A stretch of 38,301 nt of DNA, taken from Rhizobium alarense. Lineage in GTDB: Bacteria > Pseudomonadota > Alphaproteobacteria > Rhizobiales > Rhizobiaceae. The notes under the pieces were generated by a model, which was not told the origin of the DNA, searched no databases, and saw only the letters and a program-made list of their open reading frames with translations. The stretch lies in the NCBI RefSeq assembly GCF_021555155.1, contig NZ_JAKGBU010000052.1, positions 1-38,301 on the forward strand, in the 5' to 3' direction. Every line of letters starts with the position of its first letter. Within the stretch, counting starts at the first letter, position 1. Position numbers and translations under genes: made by a program. Positions 1 through 7,645 of this stretch are shown piece by piece.

Positions 1-1
1 C

Positions 2-838
2 TTCGCGCGCAACGTCACGCCGGAGCAGCGCTCCATGGCCTTCGGCATCTGCACCGCGGCGGGCTCGGCCGGCATGTTCCTCTTCGCGCCGCTCAGCCAG
101 GGCCTGATCAGCGCGCTCGGCTGGTCCGACGCGCTCGTCTGGCTCGGCGTGCTGATGCTGCTCGTGCCGGTGCTCGCCATTCCTTTGAGGGGCAATTCCT
201 CGTCGGGCATCACGGCGGCCACCGACTACAAGCAGACGATCGGCGAGGCGCTGAAGGAGGCGCTCGGCCACAGGAGTTATGTCCTGCTCGTTGCCGGCTT
301 CTTCGTCTGCGGCTACCAGGTCGCCTTCATCACCGCGCATTTCCCGGCCTATATCGGCGATCTCGGCATCGATGCGCGTTATGCGGTGATCGCGCTGGCG
401 CTGATCGGCTTCTTCAACATCATCGGGTCGCTGGCCTCCGGCGTCATCGGCCAGCGTTATTCGAAACCCTATTTCCTCGCCTGGATCTATATCGGCCGGT
501 CGGTCGTCGTCACCGCCTTCCTGCTCCTGCCGCAGACCCCGGCGACGGTGGTCGTCTTCGCCATCCTGATGGGGCTGCTGTGGCTGTCGACGGTGCCGCC
601 GACCAACGCGCTCGTCGCCATCATGTTCGGCACGAAGCATCTCGGCCTCCTGGGCGGGATCGTCTTCCTGTCGCATCAGGTCGGCTCGTTCCTCGGCGTC
701 TGGATGGGCGGCTACCTCTACGACCGTTTCGGGACCTACGATCCGGTCTGGTGGCTCGGCGTGGCGCTCGGCCTCTTCGCGGCGGTCGTGCACTGGCCGA
801 TCGAGGAGAAGGGTGTGGCGCGGCCGGCAATGGCGTGA
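2..838 (+). CDS. MFS transporter, 3' part
   Basis: This is the C-terminal part of a major facilitator superfamily permease. The reading frame is open from base 2, so the gene begins before the window, and the ATG at base 35 is internal: the residues before and after it (NVTPEQRSMAFGI) read as one continuous inter-helix loop. About eight hydrophobic segments follow, with a charged central loop around residues 60-80, as expected for the second half of a 12-helix MFS protein. The C-terminus is a short polar tail. The substrate cannot be told from the sequence; oxalate/formate-antiporter-like and monocarboxylate-transporter-like members look similar. A hairpin with a T-run follows at 921-943, so the transcript probably ends before the nad operon. 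Confidence 0.85.
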   Translation, partial: FARNVTPEQRSMAFGICTAAGSAGMFLFAPLSQGLISALGWSDALVWLGVLMLLVPVLAIPLRGNSSSGITAATDYKQTIGEALKEALGHRSYVLLVAGFFVCGYQVAFITAHFPAYIGDLGIDARYAVIALALIGFFNIIGSLASGVIGQRYSKPYFLAWIYIGRSVVVTAFLLLPQTPATVVVFAILMGLLWLSTVPPTNALVAIMFGTKHLGLLGGIVFLSHQVGSFLGVWMGGYLYDRFGTYDPVWWLGVALGLFAAVVHWPIEEKGVARPAMA

Positions 839-920
839 GCCCGAAGAAAACCGGCGCCGGCCGACGAAGTTTCGGGCGGCGCTCCTTGCAATCTGTCACA
901 AAACTTTCTAAATCAGCCGT

Positions 921-943
921 ACCGGCACCGCCGGTTTTGTTTT
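921..943 (+). terminator. Rho-independent terminator of the MFS gene
   Basis: ACCGGC (921-926) and GCCGGT (930-935) form a 6-bp stem with a 3-base loop, followed directly by a T-rich run (TTTGTTTT). It lies 83 bases after the MFS stop. The T-run overlaps the proposed -35 element of the nad promoter, so one gene's terminator abuts the next gene's promoter. Confidence 0.6.
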
Positions 944-966
944 GGGACTATTATGCTCAATATGAG
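938..966 (+). promoter_or_regulatory. Candidate sigma70 promoter of the nad operon
   Basis: TTGTTT (938-943) and TATGAG (961-966) are separated by 17 bases. The -10 element lies inside the right half of the palindrome at 951-971, so a bound repressor would cover it. An alternative -10 (TATTAT, 949-954) has no good -35. The match is moderate and read by eye. Confidence 0.45.
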
Positions 967-971
967 CATAA
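951..971. promoter_or_regulatory. NadQ-type operator of nadABC
   Basis: The half-sites TTATGCTCA (951-959) and TGAGCATAA (963-971) are perfect reverse complements around a 3-base ATA centre. It is the only AT-rich perfect palindrome of this size in front of nadA, 33 bases before its start codon. A gene for a NadQ-family regulator lies 5 kb away. NadQ is known from comparative regulon studies in Alphaproteobacteria to control nadABC. The pairing of this site with this protein is inferred. Confidence 0.75.
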
Positions 972-1004
972 AGGCCGCTGGAGGGCGGCGGAAGGGAGAG
1001 CGCC

Positions 1005-2084
1005 ATGGCACCCGTGGCCCAAGCGACGACGCGGGCGCATGCCCCCGCCCGGATGAGCGCCGCCGAGCGTTTCGGCGTGCTCGAACATCCCGACCTTTCC
1101 TATACGCCTGCCGTGGCGCGCGAGACGGAGCATCTGCACGCGCGCGTGAAACAGTTCATTCCGGCGATCGAATGGCCGGTCTACGCGCCCTATGTGCATG
1201 CGATCAACCGGCTGAAAAAGCAGCGCGGCGCGGTCATCCTGGCGCACAACTACCAGACGCCGGAGATTTTCCACTGCGTCGCCGACATCGTCGGCGATTC
1301 GCTGCAGCTCGCCCGCGACGCCACCAAGGTCGATGCCGACATCATCATCCAGTGCGGCGTGCATTTCATGGCCGAGACCTCGAAGCTGCTGAACCCGGAA
1401 AAGACGGTGCTGATCCCGGACGCCAAAGCCGGCTGCTCGCTGTCGGACTCGATCACCGGCGCCGACGTCAGGCTCCTGAAGGAGCGCTATCCGGGCGTGC
1501 CGGTCGTCACCTACGTCAACACCTCGGCCGACGTGAAGGCGGAGACGGACATCTGCTGCACCTCGTCCAACGTGCTGTCGGTCGTGGAAAGCCTTGAGAG
1601 CGACACGGTGTTCTGCATTCCGGATGAATATCTCGCGATGAACGTCGCCAAGCAGACGAAGAAGACGATCCTCACCTGGAAGGGCCATTGCGAGGTGCAC
1701 GAGCGCTTCACGGCGAACGAGCTGCTCGCCTACAAGGAGAGCCATCCGGGCATCGAGATCATCGGCCATCCGGAATGCCATCCCGACGTCATCGCCGTCT
1801 GCGACTTTTCCGGCTCCACCTCGGGCATGATCAACTACGTCAAGGACAGGCGACCCTCGCGCGTGCTGCTTGTCACCGAATGCTCCATGGCCTCCAACAT
1901 CCAGGCGGAAGTGCCGGACGTCGATTTCGTCAAGCCGTGCAACCTCTGTCCGCACATGAAGCGCATCACGCTGCCGAAGATTTTGGACAGCCTGGTGACG
2001 ATGACGGAGGAGGTTCTGGTCGACCCGGCGATCGCCGATCGCGCCCGCCTCGCCGTCGAGCGGATGGTGAACCTGAAGCAGTAG
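1005..2084 (+). CDS. nadA: Quinolinate synthase NadA
   Basis: NadA condenses iminoaspartate with dihydroxyacetone phosphate to quinolinate, the second step of de novo NAD synthesis, using an oxygen-labile [4Fe-4S] cluster. The protein is 359 residues, the length of the longer NadA class. The likely cluster cysteines are C144 (KAGCSL), C229 (WKGHCEVH) and one of C312/C315 (PCNLCPHM). The substrate motif [10 protein letters not shown] is near residue 80. The ATG at 1005 follows a GGGAG ribosome site and heads the operon nadA-nadB-parD-parE-nadC. A palindrome matching a NadQ operator lies just upstream, so repression at high NAD is expected. The extra CxxC arrangement is shared with close rhizobial homologues as far as I recall, and I do not read it as unusual. 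Confidence 0.97.
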   Translation: MAPVAQATTRAHAPARMSAAERFGVLEHPDLSYTPAVARETEHLHARVKQFIPAIEWPVYAPYVHAINRLKKQRGAVILAHNYQTPEIFHCVADIVGDSLQLARDATKVDADIIIQCGVHFMAETSKLLNPEKTVLIPDAKAGCSLSDSITGADVRLLKERYPGVPVVTYVNTSADVKAETDICCTSSNVLSVVESLESDTVFCIPDEYLAMNVAKQTKKTILTWKGHCEVHERFTANELLAYKESHPGIEIIGHPECHPDVIAVCDFSGSTSGMINYVKDRRPSRVLLVTECSMASNIQAEVPDVDFVKPCNLCPHMKRITLPKILDSLVTMTEEVLVDPAIADRARLAVERMVNLKQ

Positions 2085-2176
2085 GCAGCCTTCCGGCAGG
2101 GAAGGAGGGGGCGGGAATGCCCCTCGGCCAGCCTCCCGGAGGGGAAAGGTGGCACGGCGCGTCGGAGGAGTAGGAC

Positions 2177-3775
2177 ATGCCCATTGACAGTTTCCGCCCG
2201 CAGTCCTGGAACGGCATCGACGACATCATCATCGTCGGTGGCGGACTGGCGGGACTTTTCTGCGCGCTGAAGCTCGCGCCGCGTCCCGTGACGATCCTCG
2301 CTGCCGCGCCGATCGGGCAGGGGGCGTCCTCGGCCTGGGCGCAGGGCGGCATCGCGGCGGCGATGAGCCCGGGCGACACGGTCGACAAGCATGTCGCCGA
2401 CACGCTGGAGGCGGGCGCCGGCATCGTCGACGAGAAGATGGCGCGTTTCATGGTGTCGGAAGGCCCTGCGCGCATCCACGACCTGCTCGAATACGGCGTG
2501 CCCTTCGACCGCGACCTCGAGGGCAAGCTGATGCTGTCGCGCGAAGCGGCGCATTCCGAGCGCCGCATCGTGCGCGTCAAGGGCGACATGGCCGGCAAGG
2601 CCATCATGGAGGCGCTGATCGCCGCAGTGCGCACCACGCCGTCGATCCGCGTGCTGGAAGGCTATGTGGTCGAGGAGCTGGTGCGCGAGGGCCGCTTCAT
2701 TTCCGGCGTCATCGCGCGGCCGGACGCCGGCCAGGCGAAGAACCGCGTGCATTTCCCGGCGCGCGCCGTGGTGCTCTGCTCGGGCGGCGTCGGCCATCTC
2801 TATGCCGTCACCACGAACCCCTGGGAGGCCTGCGGCCAGGGCGTCGGCATGGCGGCGCGCGCCGGCGCCATCATCGCCGACCCGGAATTCGTGCAGTTCC
2901 ACCCGACGGCGATCGACATCGGCCGCGACCCGGCACCGCTTGCGACCGAAGCGCTGCGCGGCGACGGCGCGCATCTCGTCAACGCCGCCGGCCACCGCTT
3001 CATGCTGGACATCCACGAGGACGCCGAACTCGCACCGCGCGACATCGTCTCTCGCGGCGTCTTCGCCGAGGTGCAGGCGGGCCGCGGTGCCTTCCTCGAC
3101 TGCACGAAGGCGGTCGGCAGCCATTTCCCGGAGATGTTCCCGACGGTTTATGCCTCCTGCATGGCGGCCGGCATCGATCCGGTCACGCAGCCGATCCCGG
3201 TCGTTCCGGCGGTGCACTACCACATGGGCGGCGTGCTGACGGATGCCGAGGGCCGCACCTCGATCGACGGGCTCTGGGCGGCCGGCGAGGTGACGTCCAC
3301 CGGCGTGCACGGCGCCAATCGGCTGGCCTCGAACTCGCTGCTCGAGGCCGTCGTCTTCGCCGCGCGCATCGCGGAAAACATCAAGGGCATGCTGCCGGAG
3401 CCGAAGATCAACAACTGGGGCGCCGGCGGCGGCGAGAGCGACGATCTCGTAACCGTCGAGGACAGCCCGCAGCTCACACGCCTGCGCCGGCTGATGAGCG
3501 ACCGCGTCGGCGTCATCCGCGACTGCGACGGCCTGAGGGCCGCGATCCGCGAGATCGCCGCGCTGGAGCGCGAGAACAGCCGCATGCGCTTCCTCAACAT
3601 CGTCACGACCGCCAAGCTGATCGCCGTCGGCGCGCTTCTGCGCGAGGAAAGCCGCGGCGGCCATTTCCGGTCGGACGTGCCGGACCAGAAGCCGGCCTGG
3701 AAGCGCCGGACCTTCCTGACGCTTGCGGAAGCGGACCGGATGGTCGCCGAACTGGATGCGACCGCGGCGGCGTGA
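2177..3775 (+). CDS. nadB: L-aspartate oxidase NadB
   Basis: NadB is an FAD enzyme that oxidises L-aspartate to iminoaspartate, which is passed to NadA. The N-terminus has the dinucleotide-binding GGGLAG at residues 21-26. Further family motifs are [12 protein letters not shown] (about 50-60), [40 protein letters not shown] and, near residue 370, [21 protein letters not shown]. The 532-residue length is normal. The start at 2177 follows a strong GGAGGAG. The gap to nadA is 92 bases with no clear terminator, so the two are probably co-transcribed. The last 50 residues carry the helical C-terminal domain of the fumarate reductase/aspartate oxidase family. Confidence 0.97.
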   Translation: MPIDSFRPQSWNGIDDIIIVGGGLAGLFCALKLAPRPVTILAAAPIGQGASSAWAQGGIAAAMSPGDTVDKHVADTLEAGAGIVDEKMARFMVSEGPARIHDLLEYGVPFDRDLEGKLMLSREAAHSERRIVRVKGDMAGKAIMEALIAAVRTTPSIRVLEGYVVEELVREGRFISGVIARPDAGQAKNRVHFPARAVVLCSGGVGHLYAVTTNPWEACGQGVGMAARAGAIIADPEFVQFHPTAIDIGRDPAPLATEALRGDGAHLVNAAGHRFMLDIHEDAELAPRDIVSRGVFAEVQAGRGAFLDCTKAVGSHFPEMFPTVYASCMAAGIDPVTQPIPVVPAVHYHMGGVLTDAEGRTSIDGLWAAGEVTSTGVHGANRLASNSLLEAVVFAARIAENIKGMLPEPKINNWGAGGGESDDLVTVEDSPQLTRLRRLMSDRVGVIRDCDGLRAAIREIAALERENSRMRFLNIVTTAKLIAVGALLREESRGGHFRSDVPDQKPAWKRRTFLTLAEADRMVAELDATAAA

Positions 3776-3777
3776 TG

Positions 3778-3800
3778 GTGTTGGCAAAAATTGACAACAC
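3778..3800. promoter_or_regulatory. Candidate ParD autoregulatory operator
   Basis: GTGTTGGCAA (3778-3787) and TTGACAACAC (3791-3800) are inverted repeats matching at 9 of 10 positions around an AAA centre. The right half contains the -35 box of the parDE promoter. Ribbon-helix-helix antitoxins usually bind palindromes at their own promoter, so binding by the downstream ParD is a natural inference. Confidence 0.6.
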
Positions 3801-3819
3801 GTCGGCGCTTCGCCAGAAT
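3791..3819 (+). promoter_or_regulatory. Internal promoter for parDE (and nadC)
   Basis: A consensus -35 TTGACA (3791-3796) is separated by 17 bases from CAGAAT (3814-3819, 4 of 6 matches). The parD start codon is 24 bases further on. This gives the toxin-antitoxin pair, and by read-through nadC, a promoter independent of the NadQ-type site in front of nadA. Confidence 0.6.
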
Positions 3820-3842
3820 CCGGTGAGCCAAGGAGTGCACGG

Positions 3843-4100
3843 ATGCCGACCCTCAATGTGAGCCTTACGACGGAATTTGCCGAATTCATCGATGATGCGG
3901 TGGCGAGCGGCGACTACGTTTCCGCAAGCGAAGTGGTCCGCGAGGCGCTGCGCGTGCTGCGTGACGACAAGGAGGGCGAAGCCGTCAAGCTCGCTTTGCT
4001 GCGCAACGCCATCGGCATCGGGCTTGCGCAATCCGAAAGCGGTGAATTTTCCGAACGCTCGGTGCAGGATATCTTTGCCGATGCGATCGACCGCCCCTGA
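3843..4100 (+). CDS. parD: ParD-family antitoxin
   Basis: This 85-residue protein is a type II antitoxin of the ParD/CopG ribbon-helix-helix family, which binds DNA as a dimer and neutralises its ParE partner. Residues 1-45 form the strand-helix-helix DNA-binding part (MPTLNVSLT, then the helices around EFIDDAVASGDYVSASEVVREALRVL). The acidic C-terminal half is the likely ParE-binding segment. AAGGAG lies 8 bases before the ATG. It starts 67 bases after nadB, behind its own promoter and palindromic operator, and its TGA overlaps the parE ATG by one base. The family call is firm; activity is not shown by sequence. Confidence 0.9.
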   Translation: MPTLNVSLTTEFAEFIDDAVASGDYVSASEVVREALRVLRDDKEGEAVKLALLRNAIGIGLAQSESGEFSERSVQDIFADAIDRP

Positions 4101-4471
4101 TGACATGGCGTCTGACAAGGGAGGCCGAACGGGACCTGACGGAGATCGCGCGCCATACGGTCGAAACCTTCGGCCGGGATCAGGCCATGCACTATGCCGC
4201 CCTGATCGAGCGCGCACTGACGATGCTGAGCGACGATCCCCTGCGACCGTCCTCCCGGGCGAGGGAGGAACTGGCGCCGGCCGTGCGCTCCTTTCATCTT
4301 GCGCATGCCTCGCCGCGACGGCACGCGGCGTCGCACGTCGTCTACTATCATCGCGCCGCCGGTTCCGCCAAAGACATCATCGTGCTTCGCGTGCTGCATG
4401 AGCGCATGGAGCCCAAGAGGCGCCTGGCAGATGCCCGGCGCCGCGACGAGCAGACAGGAAAGAAGCCATGA
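4100..4471 (+). CDS. parE: ParE-family toxin
   Basis: ParE toxins are small RelE-fold proteins. Several characterised members inhibit DNA gyrase, although not all members do. The start [20 protein letters not shown] and the end [17 protein letters not shown] are typical of the family. At 123 residues it is longer than the usual 95-100: about 15 charged residues follow the normal end, and this tail runs into the nadC ribosome-binding region. Its start overlaps the parD stop (TGATG) and its stop overlaps the nadC start (ATGA), so toxin and nadC translation are coupled. The middle segment (about residues 58-75) is somewhat longer than in short homologues. Nothing indicates inactivation. Confidence 0.88.
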   Translation: MTWRLTREAERDLTEIARHTVETFGRDQAMHYAALIERALTMLSDDPLRPSSRAREELAPAVRSFHLAHASPRRHAASHVVYYHRAAGSAKDIIVLRVLHERMEPKRRLADARRRDEQTGKKP

Positions 4472-5376
4472 CCACCCCCCATCTCCCCGTTCTCTCCCCG
4501 GTCGCGGTCGAGGAGCAGGTGCGTGCCGCGCTCGCCGAGGATCTCGGGCGGGCGGGCGACATTACCAGCCAGGCGACCATCGCGCCGGAGATGCGCGCGA
4601 CGGCGGAGCTCAATGTGCGGGAGGACGGCGTTCTCGCCGGCATGGATCTCGCGCGGGCCGCCTTCCGCCTGATGGACCCGTCGATCGAATTCGCGGCGGG
4701 CGCGAGGGACGGCGAGCGGCTGGCACCCGGCCGCGTGCTGGCCCGCGTCTCGGGGCCGGCCCGCGCCGTGCTGTCGGCCGAGCGCGTCGCGCTGAATTTC
4801 CTGATGCACCTCTCCGGCGTCGCGACCCACACGGCGCGCTTCGCCGATGCGATCGCCCACACGCCGGCCAGGGTCTGCTGTACCCGCAAGACGATCCCGG
4901 GCCTGCGCGCACTCGAAAAATATGCCGTGCGCATGGGCGGCGGCTCGTCGCACCGCTACGGCCTCGACGACGCGATCCTCATCAAGGACAACCACGTCGC
5001 CGTCTCGGGCGGCGTGGCGGGCGCGATCGCTGCCGCACGCGCCTTTGCCGGCCACCTCGTCAAGGTCGAGGTGGAGGTGACGACGCTCGCCGAACTGGAG
5101 GAGGCGCTGGAGGCCGCGCCCGACGTCGTGCTGCTCGACAATATGGGGCCGGAACTGCTGCGCCGCGCCGTCGAGATCAACCGCGACTGGGCCGGGCTCT
5201 CCGACGCCGCCTATGCCGCCGATCCGCGCCGCGTGCAGCTCGAGGCCTCCGGCAACGTCAACCTCGACACGATCCGCGCCATCGCCGAAACCGGCGTCGA
5301 CTACATCTCCACCTCCAAGATCACCATGGCGGCACCGACGCTCGACATCGGGCTGGACGTGGTGGTGGAGCGCTGA
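4468..5376 (+). CDS. nadC: Nicotinate-nucleotide pyrophosphorylase NadC
   Basis: NadC (quinolinate phosphoribosyltransferase, carboxylating) joins quinolinate to PRPP to give nicotinate mononucleotide, completing the branch begun by NadB and NadA. Substrate-binding motifs visible are TRKT at 139-142, a [10 protein letters not shown] stretch just after, and KDNHV at 173-177. The C-terminal barrel has [32 protein letters not shown] and the closing [11 protein letters not shown]. Its 302 residues are slightly longer than the usual 285. The ATG is preceded by AGGAAAGAAG inside the parE tail and overlaps the parE stop by 4 bases, so its translation depends at least partly on ribosomes leaving the toxin gene. 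Confidence 0.97.
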   Translation: MTTPHLPVLSPVAVEEQVRAALAEDLGRAGDITSQATIAPEMRATAELNVREDGVLAGMDLARAAFRLMDPSIEFAAGARDGERLAPGRVLARVSGPARAVLSAERVALNFLMHLSGVATHTARFADAIAHTPARVCCTRKTIPGLRALEKYAVRMGGGSSHRYGLDDAILIKDNHVAVSGGVAGAIAAARAFAGHLVKVEVEVTTLAELEEALEAAPDVVLLDNMGPELLRRAVEINRDWAGLSDAAYAADPRRVQLEASGNVNLDTIRAIAETGVDYISTSKITMAAPTLDIGLDVVVER

Positions 5377-5382
5377 ACGCGA

Positions 5383-5407
5383 GGAACACTCCCCCCTCCC
5401 ATGCGTT
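5383..5407 (+). promoter_or_regulatory. EcfG (general stress sigma) promoter of sodC
   Basis: GGAAC (5383-5387) and CGTT (5404-5407) are separated by exactly 16 bases, matching the established alphaproteobacterial EcfG/RpoE2 consensus GGAAC-N16/17-CGTT. It starts 7 bases after the nadC stop and would give a leader of roughly 30 bases before the sodC ATG at 5443. In Sinorhizobium, sodC is, to my knowledge, an RpoE2 target, which agrees. Confidence 0.8.
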
Positions 5408-5442
5408 GGGCGATGGACCCGAACTCTATGGAAGGATGAGAG

Positions 5443-5967
5443 ATGTTTCGAACACTCCTGCTTGCCGCCGCGACGGCCGGACTGGTTGCCGCGGGGGCCG
5501 CCTTTGCTCAGGAAGCGCCGGCCGGCGCGGGAGGGACGGCGGAATTCCTCGGTCGCTCCGGCACGAGCGCCGGCCGTGCGACGCTCACGGAAGGGCCGGG
5601 GGGCGTGCTCTTCGAGATCGAGATTTCCGGCATGCCGCCGCGCAAATGGGTGGCGGTGCACATCCATGAAACGGGCGCCTGCGATCCGACGACCGGCCAT
5701 GAATCGGCGGGCGGCCACTTCAACCCGGATCGCCGCAGGCACGGTTTTGTCGCGGCCGACGGCCCGCATGCCGGCGACATGTCGAACCAGTATGTCGCTG
5801 ACGACGGCATCCTGCGGGCCCAGATCTACAATGCGATGGTGCGGCTCGACGACGACGAGCGCGGTATCCGCGGCCGGGCGCTGGTGGTCCATGCGGGCTC
5901 GGACGACTATCGCACCGATCCTTCTGGCGGCGCCGGAGACCGCCTGGCCTGCGCCGTCATCCGGTAG
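5443..5967 (+). CDS. sodC: Periplasmic Cu,Zn superoxide dismutase
   Basis: SodC converts superoxide to hydrogen peroxide and oxygen in the periplasm. Residues 1-22 are a signal peptide ending AAFA. Metal ligands can be assigned by pattern: copper H73, H75, H92 and H150; zinc H92, H100, H109 and D112. C80 and C170 are the conserved disulfide, and R167 is the active-site arginine. All expected residues are present in the 174-residue protein. The start follows GAAGGATGAG. Although it is only 66 bases after nadC, it has its own EcfG-type promoter, so it is probably induced in the general stress response and not tied to NAD control. Confidence 0.96.
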   Translation: MFRTLLLAAATAGLVAAGAAFAQEAPAGAGGTAEFLGRSGTSAGRATLTEGPGGVLFEIEISGMPPRKWVAVHIHETGACDPTTGHESAGGHFNPDRRRHGFVAADGPHAGDMSNQYVADDGILRAQIYNAMVRLDDDERGIRGRALVVHAGSDDYRTDPSGGAGDRLACAVIR

Positions 5968-5988
5968 CGTGCGCGACGCGAAGGCTTG

Positions 5989-6024
5989 AGGAGCCGCGTG
6001 TCTCGGCGAAGGCGACCGGCTCCT
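5989..6024. terminator. Possible hairpin between sodC and nadQ
   Basis: AGGAGCCG (5989-5996) and CGGCTCCT (6017-6024) are perfect 8-base inverted repeats with a 20-base loop, in the 153-base gap between two converging genes. There is no real T-run on either side, so its role as a terminator is uncertain. Confidence 0.35.
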
Positions 6025-6120
6025 GTTGCCTGTTGCTCCATGGCCCCTTTCCCGGTTGTTCCGATGACGGGGAAATGGAGCAGGCGGCCGAAAGGTCCAG
6101 AAAAAGCCCGATTTCGCCCG

Positions 6121-7098
6121 TCAGCGGCTGCCGAGCTTGAGGCCGGGTGCCGGCCGCTCCTCGAGGATGCGGCGGCGGAAGCGGAAGAGCGCGGCGGGAC
6201 GCCCGCCCGTCGCCGCTGTCGAGCCGCCGGTCGGCTCCACCAGTTCGGCACCTTCGACCAGCCGGCGGAAATTCTGCTTGTGCAGGTGGCGGCCGGAGAT
6301 CGCCTCGACGGCGGCCTGCAGCTCCGTCAGGGTGAATTCCGGCTCCATCAGTTCGAAGATGACGGGGCGGTATTTGAGCTTGCCGCGCAGCCGCGCGACG
6401 GCTGTCGCGAGGATGCGCCTGTGGTCGTGCCGCATGGCGGTCCCGACGGGACCGGTGTGTGGTGCCGCGGCGCGACCGTCGGTTACGGCCTCCCCGGCCA
6501 GTCCCGCCTCGTAGAGCAGTTCGTAGCGCTCCAGCACGCGCTCCTCGTCCCAGGGAAAATCGTCGACGCCGAAGGCGAGGCGCAGCCGCGTCCGGCGGGA
6601 CGGCAGCGAGGCGGAGCGGTCCTCGACGGCGGGGGCGTCGGCCCAGTCGAAAAGCGCTGGCAGGATGGTCTGGTCGATCATCGCCGGCCGGCCGCCGCGC
6701 CAGTCCTCCCAGGGCAGATACTGGTACCAGTCGCGCCAGCAGCCGCCGGTCTCGGCCAGCCGGTCGTTCGCCTCCCGGTCGGCGCGCGTCAGGGCCAGAT
6801 AACCGACGGAGACCATGTGCGTCCCCGCCTCGTCCGGCGCCTTCTGCCGGCCGCGGTCGCCGAAGGTGTAGAGCTGTTCGATATAGCCGAGCTTCAGCGC
6901 CGTCTGTGCCTCCACCCGGTCGCGCAGGCTGGTTTCGAACGTACGGTGGCGCCGGGGGTCGAAGGGACCGAAGGGCAGGGCGTCGCGCGCCGCCGGGTCG
7001 CCGCCGACGGCGAGGATATGCGGTCTTGCGCCGACCATCGCGACGACCGCCGCATTGAGCCCGATCTCGACGGGCGGGTTCGGCCGCTCAGGCGCCAC
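6121..7098 (-). CDS. nadQ: NadQ-family transcriptional regulator of NAD synthesis
   Basis: This 325-residue protein matches the NadQ family (COG4111-like): a degenerate Nudix-like ligand domain (about residues 8-220) followed by a winged helix (about 235-310). The second domain reads KLKYRPVIFELM, then FTLTELQAAVEAISG and a basic helix, HLHKQNFRRLVE, resembling that of NrtR. NadQ proteins are predicted repressors of nadABC in Alphaproteobacteria. The matching operator would be the palindrome at 951-971. I chose the GTG at 7098 because GGAGG lies 6 bases before it and it overlaps the phosphatase stop; the frame is open further upstream, but that extension is arginine-rich out-of-frame phosphatase sequence. 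It is the last gene of a minus-strand run. The active-site Nudix box is not intact. Confidence 0.85.
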   Translation of the reverse strand: MAPERPNPPVEIGLNAAVVAMVGARPHILAVGGDPAARDALPFGPFDPRRHRTFETSLRDRVEAQTALKLGYIEQLYTFGDRGRQKAPDEAGTHMVSVGYLALTRADREANDRLAETGGCWRDWYQYLPWEDWRGGRPAMIDQTILPALFDWADAPAVEDRSASLPSRRTRLRLAFGVDDFPWDEERVLERYELLYEAGLAGEAVTDGRAAAPHTGPVGTAMRHDHRRILATAVARLRGKLKYRPVIFELMEPEFTLTELQAAVEAISGRHLHKQNFRRLVEGAELVEPTGGSTAATGGRPAALFRFRRRILEERPAPGLKLGSR

Positions 7099-7642
7099 CG
7101 GCGGCCTCCGCGATTGGCCGGCCGGTCGCCCGCACGGCGAGAACGAAGGGGCTGTCGCCGGCATAGTCGGCGCCGCGGCCGATGCGCTCGACCGCCCGGA
7201 CGAGCCTGCCGCCGCGGCCAAGATGCGCGTCGCCGATCGCGACCAGCCGCGCATTGGGCGTCGCCTGCGGCGAGGCCGCCCGCAGGCGCAGCGCCAGCGC
7301 CTCGTCGTCCTGGTCCGGTTCGACGGCAAGCGCGACGATCAGGGCGGCGGCCGGCGAGCGCGACACACCCATCATGCAATGCACGAGCAGCGGCGCCTGC
7401 CGGTCCCAGCGGCGGGCAAAGGCGGCGATGGCCGCCACATGCGCCTCCGCCGGCGCGATCAGGCCGCCTGTCCCGGCAAAGGCGATGTCGTTGACGCCGA
7501 TGACGAGGTGGCGGGTCGCATCGATCACCGCCGGGCGGTGGAAATCCTGTTTCGGCGCGACGAGGCTCAGCATCGCGCCGCAGCGGTGCCGGACGGCGAG
7601 TTCGGCGATCTTCGACAGCGGCGCGACGACGATCGATCCCAT
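7088..7642 (-). CDS. Tyrosine/dual-specificity phosphatase-like protein
   Basis: The 184-residue protein has the cysteine phosphatase loop HCMMGVSRS (pattern HCx5R followed by S) near residue 90, with LVHC as the preceding strand and a helix of small residues after it. This is the catalytic signature of the protein tyrosine phosphatase superfamily; rhizobial homologues are annotated as tyrosine phosphatases. A conserved-looking acidic segment (VNDIAFAG) upstream could supply the general acid. Substrate unknown. The ATG lies 3 bases after the HD-domain gene stop, and its TGA overlaps the nadQ GTG region, so both neighbours are probably translated from one mRNA. Confidence 0.82.
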   Translation of the reverse strand: MGSIVVAPLSKIAELAVRHRCGAMLSLVAPKQDFHRPAVIDATRHLVIGVNDIAFAGTGGLIAPAEAHVAAIAAFARRWDRQAPLLVHCMMGVSRSPAAALIVALAVEPDQDDEALALRLRAASPQATPNARLVAIGDAHLGRGGRLVRAVERIGRGADYAGDSPFVLAVRATGRPIAEAAGGA

Positions 7643-7645
7643 GGC

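Noticed and set aside
953-1597. A frame starting inside the NadQ palindrome
   Set aside because: It overlaps nadA in another frame, is arginine-rich and has no ribosome site.
1835-3889. A 684-codon minus-strand frame opposite nadB
   Set aside because: Same reason: composition is that of a shadow frame and nadB is complete on the other strand.
7099-7329. N-terminal extension of NadQ
   Set aside because: The extra part is arginine-rich, out-of-frame phosphatase sequence. The GTG at 7098 has GGAGG at good spacing and gives the expected family length.
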